Positions 34,192-44,696 of a stretch of 64,000 nucleotides of DNA are shown here, piece after piece. Position 1 is the first letter of the stretch. Every line of letters begins with the position of its first letter. The notes under the pieces are model-generated. The model worked only from the letters and a program-made list of their open reading frames with translations. It made no database searches and had not been told where the DNA came from. Made by a program: the position numbers and the translations under genes. This DNA comes from Styela clava (Eukaryota > Chordata > Ascidiacea > Stolidobranchia > Styelidae): positions 4,092,001 through 4,156,000 of the forward strand of contig NC_135250.1 in the NCBI RefSeq assembly GCF_964204865.1, written 5' to 3'.

Positions 34192-36311
34192 ATGTCGGTA
34201 TTGTGTAAAATTCCATTTCACTCAGCTAATGATATTGAACACGGGCGAGAAATGACGACGAAAAATGAAAATGAAGTCAATATTTGTCTCACGACAGGTA
34301 AGTGTTAGATATCAGTGGTTTTTTGTACATAACCTTGTTCAGAAAGAAAAACGTGAATGAGCGTTGCATATGAAACTGAAGACCACGAGCTGTGATCCTA
34401 CCGCGTTTCCCCGGAAATGAAACCTAGCCTAGAAAAGAGACCTAGCCTGAAAATAAGACCTAGCCTAAAAATATAACCTATTCTGAAAATAAGACCTAGC
34501 CTAAAAATATAACCTATTCTGAAAATTAGACCTAGCCTAAAAATATAACCTAGTCTGAAAATAAGACCTAGCCTAAAAATATAACCTATTCTGAAAATAA
34601 GACCTAGCCTAAAAATATAACCTAGTCTGAAAATAAGACTTAGCCTGAAAATAAGATCTAGCCTGAAAATAAATCATATATATGTTTCAAAAATGATTTT
34701 AATATAAGCCCTTCCCTAAAGATAAGACCTAGTCGATGACGCATTTTTTTTTAAATGAAAACATGTTACCTATAAGTAAATGAATACCGGTTTTCATATT
34801 TTGTATATTTGAAAATCTGGTAATTCTCTACTTTATAATTTTGTTTTTGATAAATGAAAATAAAATAAATCCCCCAAAATAAGCCCCAGTGTTGTTTTTC
34901 GAAAGAAAATTGAAATAAGACCCTGTATCATTTTCGGGGAAACACGGTAGCTTGTATAACGGCATAAATTTCGACGAAGACATCGATGTATTGAACTAAA
35001 TAATCATCCGCTTCTCATACCTTGTGTGGGTGGGTCCAAACAAGGTTCTGGAGATGACACAAAAGACGGGTTGTCCCATTATACGCATATATACTCCTGT
35101 GATTGAAAGTATGCCTATTTTACACACCTTTGGCTTTATTAGAATACAGCGTGCAGAATGATTTTTAATTAGAAAAGACTATTTAATCTACATATATATA
35201 TATATACTTGATATAACAGTATTTCACTGTAATGCGTAACATCGTGCGTGAGAATAGCGATAAATTTTTTAGAAGCCGTTCATTATGTTCTCCAGATTCA
35301 AATCAGGAACGAACGGATTCGAATAATGGTGGCTTCGGGCAAATCAACTACTTGATCGTGGGAGTTGGAGCGCCTGTGTTACTAATCGTCATTATTGCAG
35401 TTATTTATATTGTCATGCAACAACAAAGGTTAGTTATATGGATTGTGTTATATATATCAGGAGAGAGCGAAAAACTATGATGGTTCGACGGTTAGCGCAT
35501 CATACTAAGCGTTAGAAAAACATTTACCATTGCATCTCTGGCTACCCTGGTCGGGTTCGCAGGTTTAAAGAATAGGTATATATGTCTGAGGAGGTCGCTG
35601 GATCTTTTGTACAAAATCCTCGCCACTAATGCAAAAATGTGAGATTTGGGAAATTTTTAAAATAATAAAATAGTAATTATCAAGTTAGAGTTGGGGTCAG
35701 AAATAATTTGAATATCCTGCACAATCTGCATGCCTAGGCCTCGCGGGAACTGGATAATTGCTATTTTTTAAATTATTTTATGCGGTGGCAGGGGGTGTTT
35801 TTTATTGGCGGGACTTTGTTCAAAAGATCTGTTTTTTTTATTACGCGCCATGCAATGTAGCGGTGGCGTTTGATAGCCGTTCGATTGAGCCACCGGATTA
35901 AATATTTCTTGTCTTTTCCCCGAAATAAATGTGAAACTCGTATTATACGAAGTTGCCAGTGGCTTTGACACCTCTATTCCCGGTTCTCAACAAGGCACAA
36001 TAATCTTCTAACAATTCTAATTTAGTCTTCAATATCGTACGCGTCGAACAAGCCGTTTTCCTAAATTTACCCTTATATTGTCATAAATGATGGCTATGTT
36101 AAGGGGGAAGTGCAGGAATGCTTATTGATAATTAAAAATGAAAGTATTTCACAGGCGGCGACGGGCTGAGGCAACACCCGACGTTTCTTTCAAAACATGT
36201 AATACCAACGAAAGCGAAAATTCTGTATCGGCAATGCAGCGCGAGGAAGATTTAACCATCGGATGTGACGCCAAGAAGAATGATATTTGTGAGATGCAGA
36301 CAATTTGCTGA
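34192..36311 (+). CDS. Small single-pass membrane protein (3 exons, 5' end uncertain)
   Basis: No family recognised. Exons 34192-34297, 35296-35428 and 36155-36311 join in phase (1, then 2) to 396 nt, 131 aa. The second exon encodes a clear span at about residues 53-76 (NYLIVGVGAPVLLIVIIAVI), followed by QQQR and an RRRR cluster at the next exon. The tail ends DICEMQTIC-stop. There is no signal peptide at the first ATG. A good acceptor (CCATTTCACTCAG, ending 34225) in the first exon suggests that exon may instead begin at 34226, with more extracellular exons upstream that I did not find. Alternatively translation begins at the ATG at 35232. It is divergent from the CUB receptor, and like it has a separate TM exon ending in phase 2 inside an Arg codon. 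It may be a receptor remnant. Confidence 0.5.
34399..34949. mobile_element. MITE with CCGTGTTTCCCC ends and internal tandem array
   Basis: Left TACCGCGTTTCCCCGGAAAT, right ATTTTCGGGGAAACACGGTA are inverted ends of a widespread eukaryotic DNA-transposon type (ACCGTGTTTCCCCGAAAATA). It sits in intron 1 of the small membrane-protein gene. Confidence 0.85.
34423..34675. repeat. 18/36-bp higher-order tandem array
   Basis: Two 18-bp variants, GAAAATAAGACCTAGCCT and AAAAATATAACCTATTCT, alternate to give a 36-bp higher unit repeated about five times, ending in two plain 18-mers. The unit derives from the AAAATAAGAC subterminal motif of the host MITE. Confidence 0.93.
35482..35600 (+). mobile_element. 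tRNA-derived SINE, 5' head only
   Basis: GTTCGACGGTTAGCGCATCA (A-box region), TACTAAGCGTTAG, and GGGTTCGCAGGTTTAAAG (decayed B box) followed by GAGGAGGTCGCTGGATC, matching the head of the copy at 47342. It is truncated at about 35600. Confidence 0.7.
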
Positions 36312-36664
36312 CGAGTATTGTAATCGAAATGCTGATAGAAGGAATGCTGTTCCACACTCTAGAGAGTTTTTAGTCGACAAGGATAGCGGTACCACTAAAC
36401 ATTTACCTATATACAATTTTCAAAGTTCATTATCGAGTAGAAATCACTAAATTTTAGCACCTGTGCCACTATTTAAAGTGGACTTTTTAAACAGATGGAT
36501 TGCAATAATGATCAACTTTTGGGACGAACGCCGTAAAACTTTCGAGGAGGTCTCGCGGGCCGCAGTCCGAGAAAACCCCAAAGTGATCGAAACATCGCGA
36601 GTTTACTCACTTCAAATATATTTAGGAATGAGAGTTTATCGTTCTAATCAGTTTTTCAGGGAAA

Positions 36665-37039
36665 CTATATAAAGCCTTTAGTTATTTCAAAAGTTATTTC
36701 GTGGTATTTTCGGTTTTTGGTTTTGTAATGTCGCTTAAAATTATATTCTTTCGTGACGGATAGTACTTGAAAACACACCAAACACTGTGGTTTAACGTTG
36801 TTGTGGGTAAGGAAATACGTTTCCTCTCGGTTTGCTTTGGTCACCTTTTTTCTACACTCATTGTATGATGAATTGTTATATTTGAAAAAAATTATTACTT
36901 GTAGCGCGAGCAGGCCTATAGTGCTACCGTCAAAAAACAACCAAGTCCGTCCAAGTTGGGACTTCAGACCCAGATAATAAAAAAATGCATCACACTGCTG
37001 CGGTTTGTCACTGCTGTCACGCGACCAACGCTTGAACAT
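36665..37039 (-). pseudogene. hAT transposase fragment with BED-type zinc finger
   Basis: A 124-codon minus-strand frame. Its last 65 residues match the N-terminus of Charlie/ZBED-like hAT transposases: NREETYFLTHNNVKPQCLVC, then SVTKEYNFKRHY and a TKN in place of the usual TKH. The finger Cys pair (CLVC) is present. The second half is altered (KNRKYHE), and no catalytic RNase H-like part follows. The first 55 residues are unrelated. It belongs with the hAT end at 37606. Confidence 0.65.
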
Positions 37040-37539
37040 AGAGGAGTGTTTCGACTAAAATAAAGGCAAAAAACGTCTCTTTAAATAGGGAGTTACTTGA
37101 TGCTAGCTCATCTCATGGGCTTGTTCCTGTCTGCACAAGACGATTCATTCTTCTTTTACCGATCACAGGACAGCCTTTTACTGAATCACTTTTATGTGTT
37201 TACTCTGGTCGCGTACCACCGATAAAACTTCTTTTTGGGTTTGGGCCAAAGACAATTGAAACGCGCTATGGGAGTATTTTAACATAGCACAACATCCATT
37301 TTATACCTTCGTGCAAACTTGCAACGTATTACTTTTATGTAGTAAGAACGTATTAATTGCGTGCAAAATCGCGAAAGCATTTGCGTCTTCTGTCGTCAGA
37401 GCTAAAAGGCTTTAATCATCGTTTCGTTTTAGGTGGGAAGTAGCGGTCGAGGGCAATCTCAAGACAGCGAATACACGGTATGGAAGATATATAAAGCGTT
37501 GTCGCAATATTTTAGTCAACTCAAAAATTAATTGTTAGG

Positions 37540-37606
37540 ATAATTCAAAGCTGCTCGCGTACCACTCGAAAAGCTTTCGCGTACCACTAGTGGTTGAGAA
37601 CCACTG
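37540..37606 (-). mobile_element. hAT terminal inverted repeat, 5' end of a degraded autonomous element
   Basis: On the minus strand, CAGTGGTTCTCAACCACTAG starts at 37606, followed by two GGTACGCGA subterminal repeats. A third similar GGTACGCGAC lies at 37207-37216. About 600 bp further along the same strand is the BED-finger transposase fragment. The 3' end of the element was not found. Confidence 0.7.
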
Positions 37607-38609
37607 CCATGTAGATGATATAGGCACTGTCGTGGCGTTTATATGAACAACAAATGAAATTCCGTAATTTTAACAAACATCAATCCCGGCATAGAGAGAC
37701 ATAGAGATTAGGAAAAAGGCTAGGTTTTCAGTTGGAATAGTTTGAAATTAAATCAAAATTGTTCTGCTAATAAATACAAATATCTGCCAATGGTTTAGTA
37801 GTCTACGCTAAAATTGTTCGGCATGTGATGGCGGGCCGCAGTTTGGACCACCCTGATCTAAAAAATCATGCAGCTGACATTTTGAATATTTATTGGTCGA
37901 TGCCGATAAATTACAGATAATACTGATACATCGATGCCTCTAGTTTTAATTTTAATTATTATAACTCTCATTTTGCTCCTGATTTATTATTTACGATGTT
38001 TACGATTAATCACGCTGCGTCGTGAACCGCTGGGGTAAATGAAGCGGTTTGTTGACCTTTGCCATTCGGCTTGGAAGGCCTTGAAGTGTTTGCATGTTTT
38101 CCGTGTTCTTCCAGTATTGTTTCTATTTGACTGTTAATTTTCAGGTTATCTATATTAATTTAGCCAAGAGTAAAATATATAATAACAAGGGTTAACAAAT
38201 ACTGTTAATAAATACATTGATAGACGTACAAGCAAATATGGAGGTAAAATAGACAGCTAGATCTGATTTCTGTATTTTTCATAATCATACTTCTGTACTT
38301 ATCCTTTTATTCCTGAGGAAGAAAGGCCCATAAGATTGCCTTTCGTCCGATTGCTAGTTCATCTCCGGTTAGGAATGCCCAGTTATTACTTTGAAATGCA
38401 TTGTCAGATGCTTTTCCTCATTTTGCTATTCATATTGGGGGTTTGATATTTGATTTGTAAAACACAAAGAGGCTTATGTCAAATTAAACTTAATCTCGTA
38501 TTTGAAAGTATTTTCAAATTGGATTCAACTGTGTTCTGGTGTTATTTCTCCAATCCTGTCTCCAATTTAGTGCCTCATTTTTCTCTGTTAACTTTTATTG
38601 ATGGGGCAG
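37607..38609. other. Intergenic, transposon ends only
   Basis: GCGGGCCGCAGTTTGGACCA followed by CCCTG (37831-37855) is one end of another hAT-like element; its partner was not found. The rest shows no gene. Confidence 0.4.
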
Positions 38610-38665
38610 TAGAGAGAGAGAGAATTTATTGTTTCGTCAAACCAGAAACCACATACAATATATAT
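38610..38665 (-). repeat. Retrotransposon 3' tail with GA/CT microsatellite
   Basis: The minus strand reads GGTTTGACGAAACAATAAATT then CTCTCTCTCTCT, the inverted match of 22105-22142. Confidence 0.6.
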
Positions 38666-38949
38666 ATGATAGCAAAATGAGAAAAATTAGGTTTCGGTAG
38701 ATGACAGGGGGGTAACAGTCATCTGAGTCGGTTACCACCCAAAGCAAGCACACGAATAAATAAATTAATAACACAGGTCTGCAGGTTCTGTAATATTGCA
38801 GTATTAGGTTGTCACCTTCAATTAGAATGATTGGATACTATAATCTCAAATGGCTCATGCACTAATTACACTGTTACAGCATTAGATAGAATATTTCAGA
38901 AGGCTTGGTCTTCACTTGAAGAAATAAGGGAATTTTACTGTGGAAAATC

Positions 38950-39911
38950 ATGTCGGCAGCTTGGCGTTGCACAGCCTTGCACTCTCGAGTTACTACAGGA
39001 TTTCTGGAATATTCTGGCATAAAATCGATACTTTCATTATTGGGAAAAACCACACAATATAAAAATGATTGCAATCAAAATTCTTCAACGATACCGTACC
39101 GAAGAGAAAGTTCCATTGCAGTAATAAATGTTATTTTGGACCCAAAAAGAAATTAATAGTGAAACGTAAAGCTCCCACTAAAGAAGTCAATAAGCTATTG
39201 AAAACACCTGTAGACGATGTCTATTTAGCAGATCTTTACGAACCAAAGGTTTATGATATTTTAGAAGCGATTACAACCTTGAAAAGATATACAGAGCTGG
39301 ATTTTTCTGACCCTGATTCAATTGTTAAGCTCAATATGCAACTTCACCCTGCCCCCATGAAAAAGGGTCGGCATCAGCAGATATTTTCAGTTGTTGAACT
39401 GCCAAATGAATTTAAATACGATAACAAAATATGTGTCTTCACAGAGAATGTTGACATTATCACAGAAGCATTGCAAGAAGGCGCAAGCCGAGCTGGTGGC
39501 GATGATATAATACAAGAAATAAGTTTCGGAAAGTTGAAGTTTGATGCCTATGTGACAACGTTAGAGTTTCATAAGTCAAAGTTATTTGGAAATAAAGAAG
39601 CCACAATAGCTATTGGAAAATTGATGCCGAAAAGACACAGTGGAATTACTGAAGATATTATTGGAAAACTGCAAGAGTTTAAGACCGGTACAATTATTAC
39701 AAATTTAAGCAAATCAGAAAATGAGTCATCAGTTGTAGTCGGTCGGATTAACCAAAGTGCAGAAGAGTTATCAGAAAATATTGAATTTGTAATGGAGCTT
39801 ATAAGAGGAAACCAGAATCCAAAACATCCCCCAATCATAAAAAATGCTCAATTAAATTGCTGTGAAGAACATTTGCCACTAAATATTGATAATGATTCGG
39901 ATTTAGACTGA
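38950..39911 (+). CDS. MRPL1: Mitochondrial large ribosomal subunit protein uL1m (MRPL1), frame break near 5' end
   Basis: From about 39120 to 39911 the frame matches MRPL1: DDVYLADLYEPKVYDILEAI, LKRYTELDF, ICVFTENVDIITEALQEGAS and AGGDDIIQEI. uL1m sits on the L1 stalk of the mitochondrial 39S subunit. No ATG begins this frame: it is closed by TGA at 39066-39068. The only good N-terminus is in another frame: ATG at 38950, MSAAWRCTALHSRVTTGFLE, Arg/Ser-rich and acid-poor early on, like a mitochondrial presequence. The two frames overlap at 39069-39154. Explanations are a one-base loss or assembly error, or a 26-bp GT-AG intron at 39096-39121, which fits the phases but would be unusually short. 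A polyA signal AATAAA lies at 40437. It is intronless otherwise and tail-to-tail with RNF14. Confidence 0.88.
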
Positions 39912-41335
39912 TTTTGTGTTTGAATTTGACGAATGATTGCGAAAACGGTTTATCTGACACAGGAAGGACCTTTGAAAAGTTCCATCTGGCTGGGATTGAC
40001 TTCGGATTCCTGTTACATTGAGAATCTACAAATATATTTCTGGAATATTCGAAATTTTGAGTCGTCAGACTTTTAGAAATCTAGAATTACTATTCTTGGC
40101 AGCCACTAACGAGAATAATAGTCCACCAAACAACACTAGTTTGGTTGAAGCAGCAGCTTATACTAAATTCCCCTGATTCCCTGAGAGACGTCATTCAAGT
40201 GATTGAATACTGATGTGTAAAATATGTTCTTCAGCGCGTGCCCTTGGCAATTAAATCTGATGTATCAAAGCACCAAGTCTTATCATACTGTATTTCTCAA
40301 ACGTGTTTGCTAATTGCGACTCAAATGCTTTCCTTAGAAGTTACCTTGTTTGAATTTTATAATCCACATTGAAGGGTTGCAGAGAAAAATTATTTATTTT
40401 CAGGTTCTCGCAAACTATTGCTCAAAGAATTTGTGAAATAAATAAATACTTTTTATAATTGTTTCTGTAAAATATCTATTTGAAATGAGATTGCATTTGG
40501 TGAAATTGCTTGCAAACAGTACGCTAACTTACATTGGCAGAAGGATGCGTTATTACTATTAGTTGTAAGAAGCCCAAACTAGTGACATCTCTGTAAAATC
40601 GTAGTTGAATCCTTTGAAAGGTTGATGAAGAAAGTTCAAATTTATTTTCATAAATTACAGCTCTGTCGGCGGTTAGGAAGGAATTTAAAATAATCATTCC
40701 TGTATTATGAAATGGAATACGAGAAGGTCAGAATCGAATAAGCTTTTTTAGAGAATATATTTAGACCTTGAACTAGTAATACATCTAACAAATGCCCAAT
40801 GTAGACAAGTATAAAGTCATGTACTAGCCAAGTCAGAGATATTTATTGACTGAATAAGCACTACATTAAATAAATTACTAAAGAGGTAAAATAAGTGCAG
40901 GAATTAGTTGCAACCAATTGACGGGAGGGGGTGTTGATTACTTGAGCTATCAGTCATGGTTTGCAATATGATTAAACAGTCTTAATGATTCTCCTCTCCC
41001 TCAGGCTAAATAAATACTTATTATGCCCATCGTCCCGTTAACCAAGTGAATGGAAAATTTATCAGAATTTTTTCCAAGCATAAAATCCATCACTACGATT
41101 GAAAGAAGTTGTTCAAAGGCCACATTAAAAACATTTTTATCGATAGCAAGCGACACACAAATATTAATACATTTTGATTCCATGACAATCTGTTGAACTT
41201 TTATGGCGAAGTTCTAAATAAATCGATTTAAACAGCTAAATGAAGCAATACAATACTGATAGTTCTAATTCATTATTCAAACAAAACATAAATAGATTCT
41301 GAAGAATATCACAATTTTTCTACACTATAAATAAA
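39912..41335. other. MRPL1 3' region and spacer
   Basis: Contains the likely MRPL1 3' UTR up to the AATAAA cluster at 40437-40446. Between there and 41335 no gene is visible. TCCTCTCCCTCAGGCTAAAT at 40991 resembles the SINE tail. Confidence 0.4.
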
Positions 41336-41510
41336 CCAACCAAGATGGCGGACACTGGAGTATGTGTACCAGATTAGGCCATAATTTCAGGTACAAATAC
41401 TATGGGAGTCACGATCTCGTAATAGGACTATAAGGAAAATTGGAATAGAATTATGGCCTAACCCTACATTCTGGTGTCCGCCATCTTGGTTCACATACTT
41501 CGGGAGTACC
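41336..41510. mobile_element. MITE family A, copy 5, left end truncated
   Basis: Begins inside the arm (CCAACCAAGATGGCGGACAC) and ends at the standard right terminus CACATACTTCGGGAGTACC. It lies 167 bp downstream of the RNF14 stop. Confidence 0.85.
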
Positions 41511-41676
41511 AAATATTCAGTGCCACTGTGGTGCAAGGTCTACAGCCATATATTGCCTAAATTGAACAGCAAATTTTACTATGACGATTTCTTGTTCATT
41601 TTGCTGCATTTAGGTGGGAGACCTAACGCGATAGTAGCACCAAATATTCTTGAGCTTCCCATAAAGTACCAAAGTG

Positions 41677-43080
41677 TTACCAAAACCAGTCCATATCATC
41701 TGGCAAATCATCATTCATATCGACACCCTGGAACAATTTATTAAAGCACCTGCTGTTCATAGTGTTATAATGATCATATGGATTTGCTAAACTGAGGCTC
41801 CTCATGCATAGCCAGCAAAAATAGCATTTACATTTATAGCAAGTCATTTTATTACAACCATCTTTCTTTTCTATTGCAGCGCCGCATCCTGGACAATTTT
41901 TAGAGTTGTCTGTTAACCATTTCTCGCTCTCTAGATTTTGCATGGTTAATCGTAAAATTTTTGAACCGTATTTTGTTTCAAGTTCCTTTCTTGTTTTGTC
42001 GTCTCCGTCTTTATACTTTTCGCAAACATCCCGAAGTGCAGATTGTTTGAGCCTACAAGGCTCAATTCCGTGATACGCTAATTTACAAAAGGGGCAAAAA
42101 GAAAACGTACAGACGGAACAGATCCCGATTGTTTCATCAGGTTCAACAACAACTGGACTTTGGCAAGATTTTCTCGGACAATACATTATGTCATTCATAG
42201 TATCTAAGGTCGTTTGAAATAACATTTTCTCATATCGTTCAAAGTCTTCATTGCTGACCAGTTCTTTAATTTGAGCAGGGTATGCTTGAGAATCGCACTT
42301 ATGTTCGGGGCATATTAATGCTTTCATGTTCCCTTCCTTGATTTGGAGATCAAAATATGACTTTATACAGTCTACACAATAGACATGCCCACAGTCCTTA
42401 AATTGAATACAATTTTTTCCATATTTTTCTGAAAAACAAACATTACAGTCGAAAATTGTATTATCGAAGGCTTTTTTCATTTGCATTTCATCATATTCCA
42501 AAACGAAAGGCAGAATATCCGAAAACCTACCCACGTCTTGCATTACCCTGTGATCCAATTCTTTCATTTTCCTTTTTTCATTCATTTTCTCTTGGTTGAT
42601 TAAAATCTCCTCAGCAAGCCCAAGAAAATTTAGCAAGTCTTCTTGTAAGAATTGAAACCATGTGTAAAGAATCTCTTGCCCTTGCTGTTCCTCCCAAATT
42701 TCATCCAGTTTTCCACAAACATTAGAAAGTTGGGATCGATCCAGCCAGACGCAAGTCAAAGTTATTTTTGGAGGGTTTCTTGACGGGTAGTCGCTTGGAA
42801 AAATAAAATTTAGGTTTACAGGTGGAAGATATGAAATCTGATGGGTCGAGTCCACAGGAGCTATAGCTGAAATATCATTACTCGAACTCTCATTCCTTTG
42901 AGCGTATTTGCAGGTAAAATTAATTGGAGAATTTTCTATATTTGGTTGAATCGTCAACTTCCCAGATTTGAAAATTGTACCGCAGTCATTCACGGTTTCG
43001 CTCTTTAAAATATCCTGGTCTTCAAATATGCTTTCAAGAGCAATCAGTTCATCATTTTGGGCTTCTGCATCATCCACCAT
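41677..43080 (-). CDS. RNF14: E3 ubiquitin ligase RNF14 (RWD-RING-IBR-RING), intronless
   Basis: Single 467-aa frame (human 474). RBR ligases take ubiquitin from an E2 onto a RING2 cysteine before transfer; RNF14 acts on androgen-receptor and beta-catenin/TCF transcription and on stalled translation factors and crosslinks. Residues 8-155 are the RWD domain (ELIALESIFED at 11-21; FPSDYPSRNPPKI at 94-106). RING1: C212, C215, C230, H232, C235, C238. IBR: about 285-345 (CPRKSC, CSVCTFSFCPFC). RING2: C396-C425 with CPGCGAAIEKKDGCNKMTC; the catalytic Cys is C409. The acidic tail DDLPDDMDWFW is kept. Start MVDDAEAQNDELIALESIF fits the family's N-terminus. Human RNF14 has several introns; none here. 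Head-to-head with FLOT1 over 1.6 kb. Confidence 0.96.
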   Translation of the reverse strand: MVDDAEAQNDELIALESIFEDQDILKSETVNDCGTIFKSGKLTIQPNIENSPINFTCKYAQRNESSSNDISAIAPVDSTHQISYLPPVNLNFIFPSDYPSRNPPKITLTCVWLDRSQLSNVCGKLDEIWEEQQGQEILYTWFQFLQEDLLNFLGLAEEILINQEKMNEKRKMKELDHRVMQDVGRFSDILPFVLEYDEMQMKKAFDNTIFDCNVCFSEKYGKNCIQFKDCGHVYCVDCIKSYFDLQIKEGNMKALICPEHKCDSQAYPAQIKELVSNEDFERYEKMLFQTTLDTMNDIMYCPRKSCQSPVVVEPDETIGICSVCTFSFCPFCKLAYHGIEPCRLKQSALRDVCEKYKDGDDKTRKELETKYGSKILRLTMQNLESEKWLTDNSKNCPGCGAAIEKKDGCNKMTCYKCKCYFCWLCMRSLSLANPYDHYNTMNSRCFNKLFQGVDMNDDLPDDMDWFW

Positions 43081-44427
43081 AATTGCCTTTTAGTATTTTT
43101 CAAGATTCAATTTAAAAGAAAAAATAAACATTCTATAGGACAAAGCTTAATAATTTATACAGCTGGGCTCCCAAGCTAAAATATGAATATTGACATTACT
43201 GCATAAACCGATATAAGTAGTTTGAATCCATCCTAACCACTGACCGTGGGTTCCGTAATGGTACAGTACCGGTACCACCTTACTTACAAGTACAGAAGGA
43301 CGGTATGGTACCGGTACGGTGCTGAATGACAAAATCTAATTACTGACGACTAAACTTTTCTTAAATCATTGGCATATAGACTACCTATTTTACCCGTCAT
43401 CATTACTAATCTTCATCATCGCATATTTACTTTATCGCATGAACGTTTCTTTTTTTTTTTTTTATAGATAAAATAATAATATAAATCATTACATACAGAT
43501 GAGACAGTATAAATTCCATATTAAATATTGATCATTTGTATCCGTATTGTAGCATATCCGTTGTAAATAAACGTTTCTTGTCAAATTTAACTACGGTGTC
43601 CTAAACTCCAGAAACTGTGACGATTTTATTATTTCTGTATTTGTGTGCCATTTGTCGAAATGTTTACCATTCTTTTCGATTCACGTGACTTTCATGCATC
43701 ATCAGTCACAAGATCGCTGGTTCCAGTTGTGGGTTTTCAGGTATTTTTCCGTTTTGCCCAAATTGACTAACTTTGGTTTTACCTAACCTCGGTGCTATAT
43801 ATTGTGTATTAGAGTTTGTTCAACGGTTAAAATTGCTCTCTTAAAGTTTAATTATAAATCCGCAAATGCGAAGTTCTTGCAACATGTCACGCGTCTATTT
43901 CTGTATTTACTGCTCTGTCCGTCTGTTTCGTTGTGTTCATACGGCTATGCGGTACGTACGGTACCGTACCGGGTACATTTCAATATTCAGATATTTGTCA
44001 GATGCCAGGAAAGACTATAGTATGCGGTAACTCTGATCGGAATAGATTTGAGTCCGTAAGGCTGTAATATTTGCATTCATATGTATCACCCAAATTGAAG
44101 ATTTGAATACATTAAAACAAGTCAAGTTTGTATATTTAAAATATGCAATATTTTGAACCAAAAGTAAAAAAAAATTCGGTATCAACTAATACTCAATTCC
44201 TCAATAATAATTCTCGGTAGATATGGCACTTCAGTCTGTTAGCACTGTAGCAGGGGAGTGGTGGCATGTACGTCACTTATACTCAGTCCCCTATTCTTCT
44301 CAGTGAGTAGCCTTTGTGTGACCATGCTTTGAACAAATCTTCCTTCAAAAATAATAAACGCTTCAATACAGTTTGAGATCTTATTACGGTATTATTGCAC
44401 CGATCCTTAATAATATGTTATAATGTA
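43081..44427. promoter_or_regulatory. RNF14-FLOT1 divergent intergenic region
   Basis: Both genes should be driven from here. It holds a cluster of palindromic KpnI/AgeI-like motifs: AGTACCGGTACC (43266), GGTACCGGTACGG (43309) and GGTACCGTACCGGGTAC (43959-43975), plus a 15-nt poly-T run at 43449. No TATA box can be assigned with confidence. Confidence 0.35.
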
Positions 44428-44605
44428 AAAAGTTTATTTCGACTCCATAATCAGCATAATAGATGATAAAATAATTGATAAAAACGAAATAAATAAAACT
44501 GATTATAGAATCGGGAAAGCAAACAAAACCTCAAGTAGGGGTTAAAGCTTACAGAATTTAGATGGAAAGGTATTGTTTAAAGAAGTAGTACGTGTTCGCT
44601 CACCT
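44428..44605 (-). mobile_element. SINE-like retroposon, copy 2
   Basis: Minus strand ends GATTATGGAGTCGAAATAAA as at 17189-17475. It lacks the internal 70-bp segment and the TTAC tail. It lies about 90 bp before the FLOT1 start codon, so it is in or next to the FLOT1 promoter or 5' UTR. Confidence 0.75.
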
Positions 44606-44696
44606 TCATTGTTATATTCAATCTCATTCATAATAACTTTTTCTCAGTTTATACCATTTGTGCTTATCTTAATTGAGCAAAACATTGATCAAAAAG

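Noticed and set aside
34423-34675. CRISPR-like regular repeats
   Set aside because: Units are adjacent with no spacers, in a eukaryotic MITE. It is a plain tandem array.
39569-39838. Minus-strand frame in MRPL1
   Set aside because: Antisense shadow of the conserved MRPL1 body.
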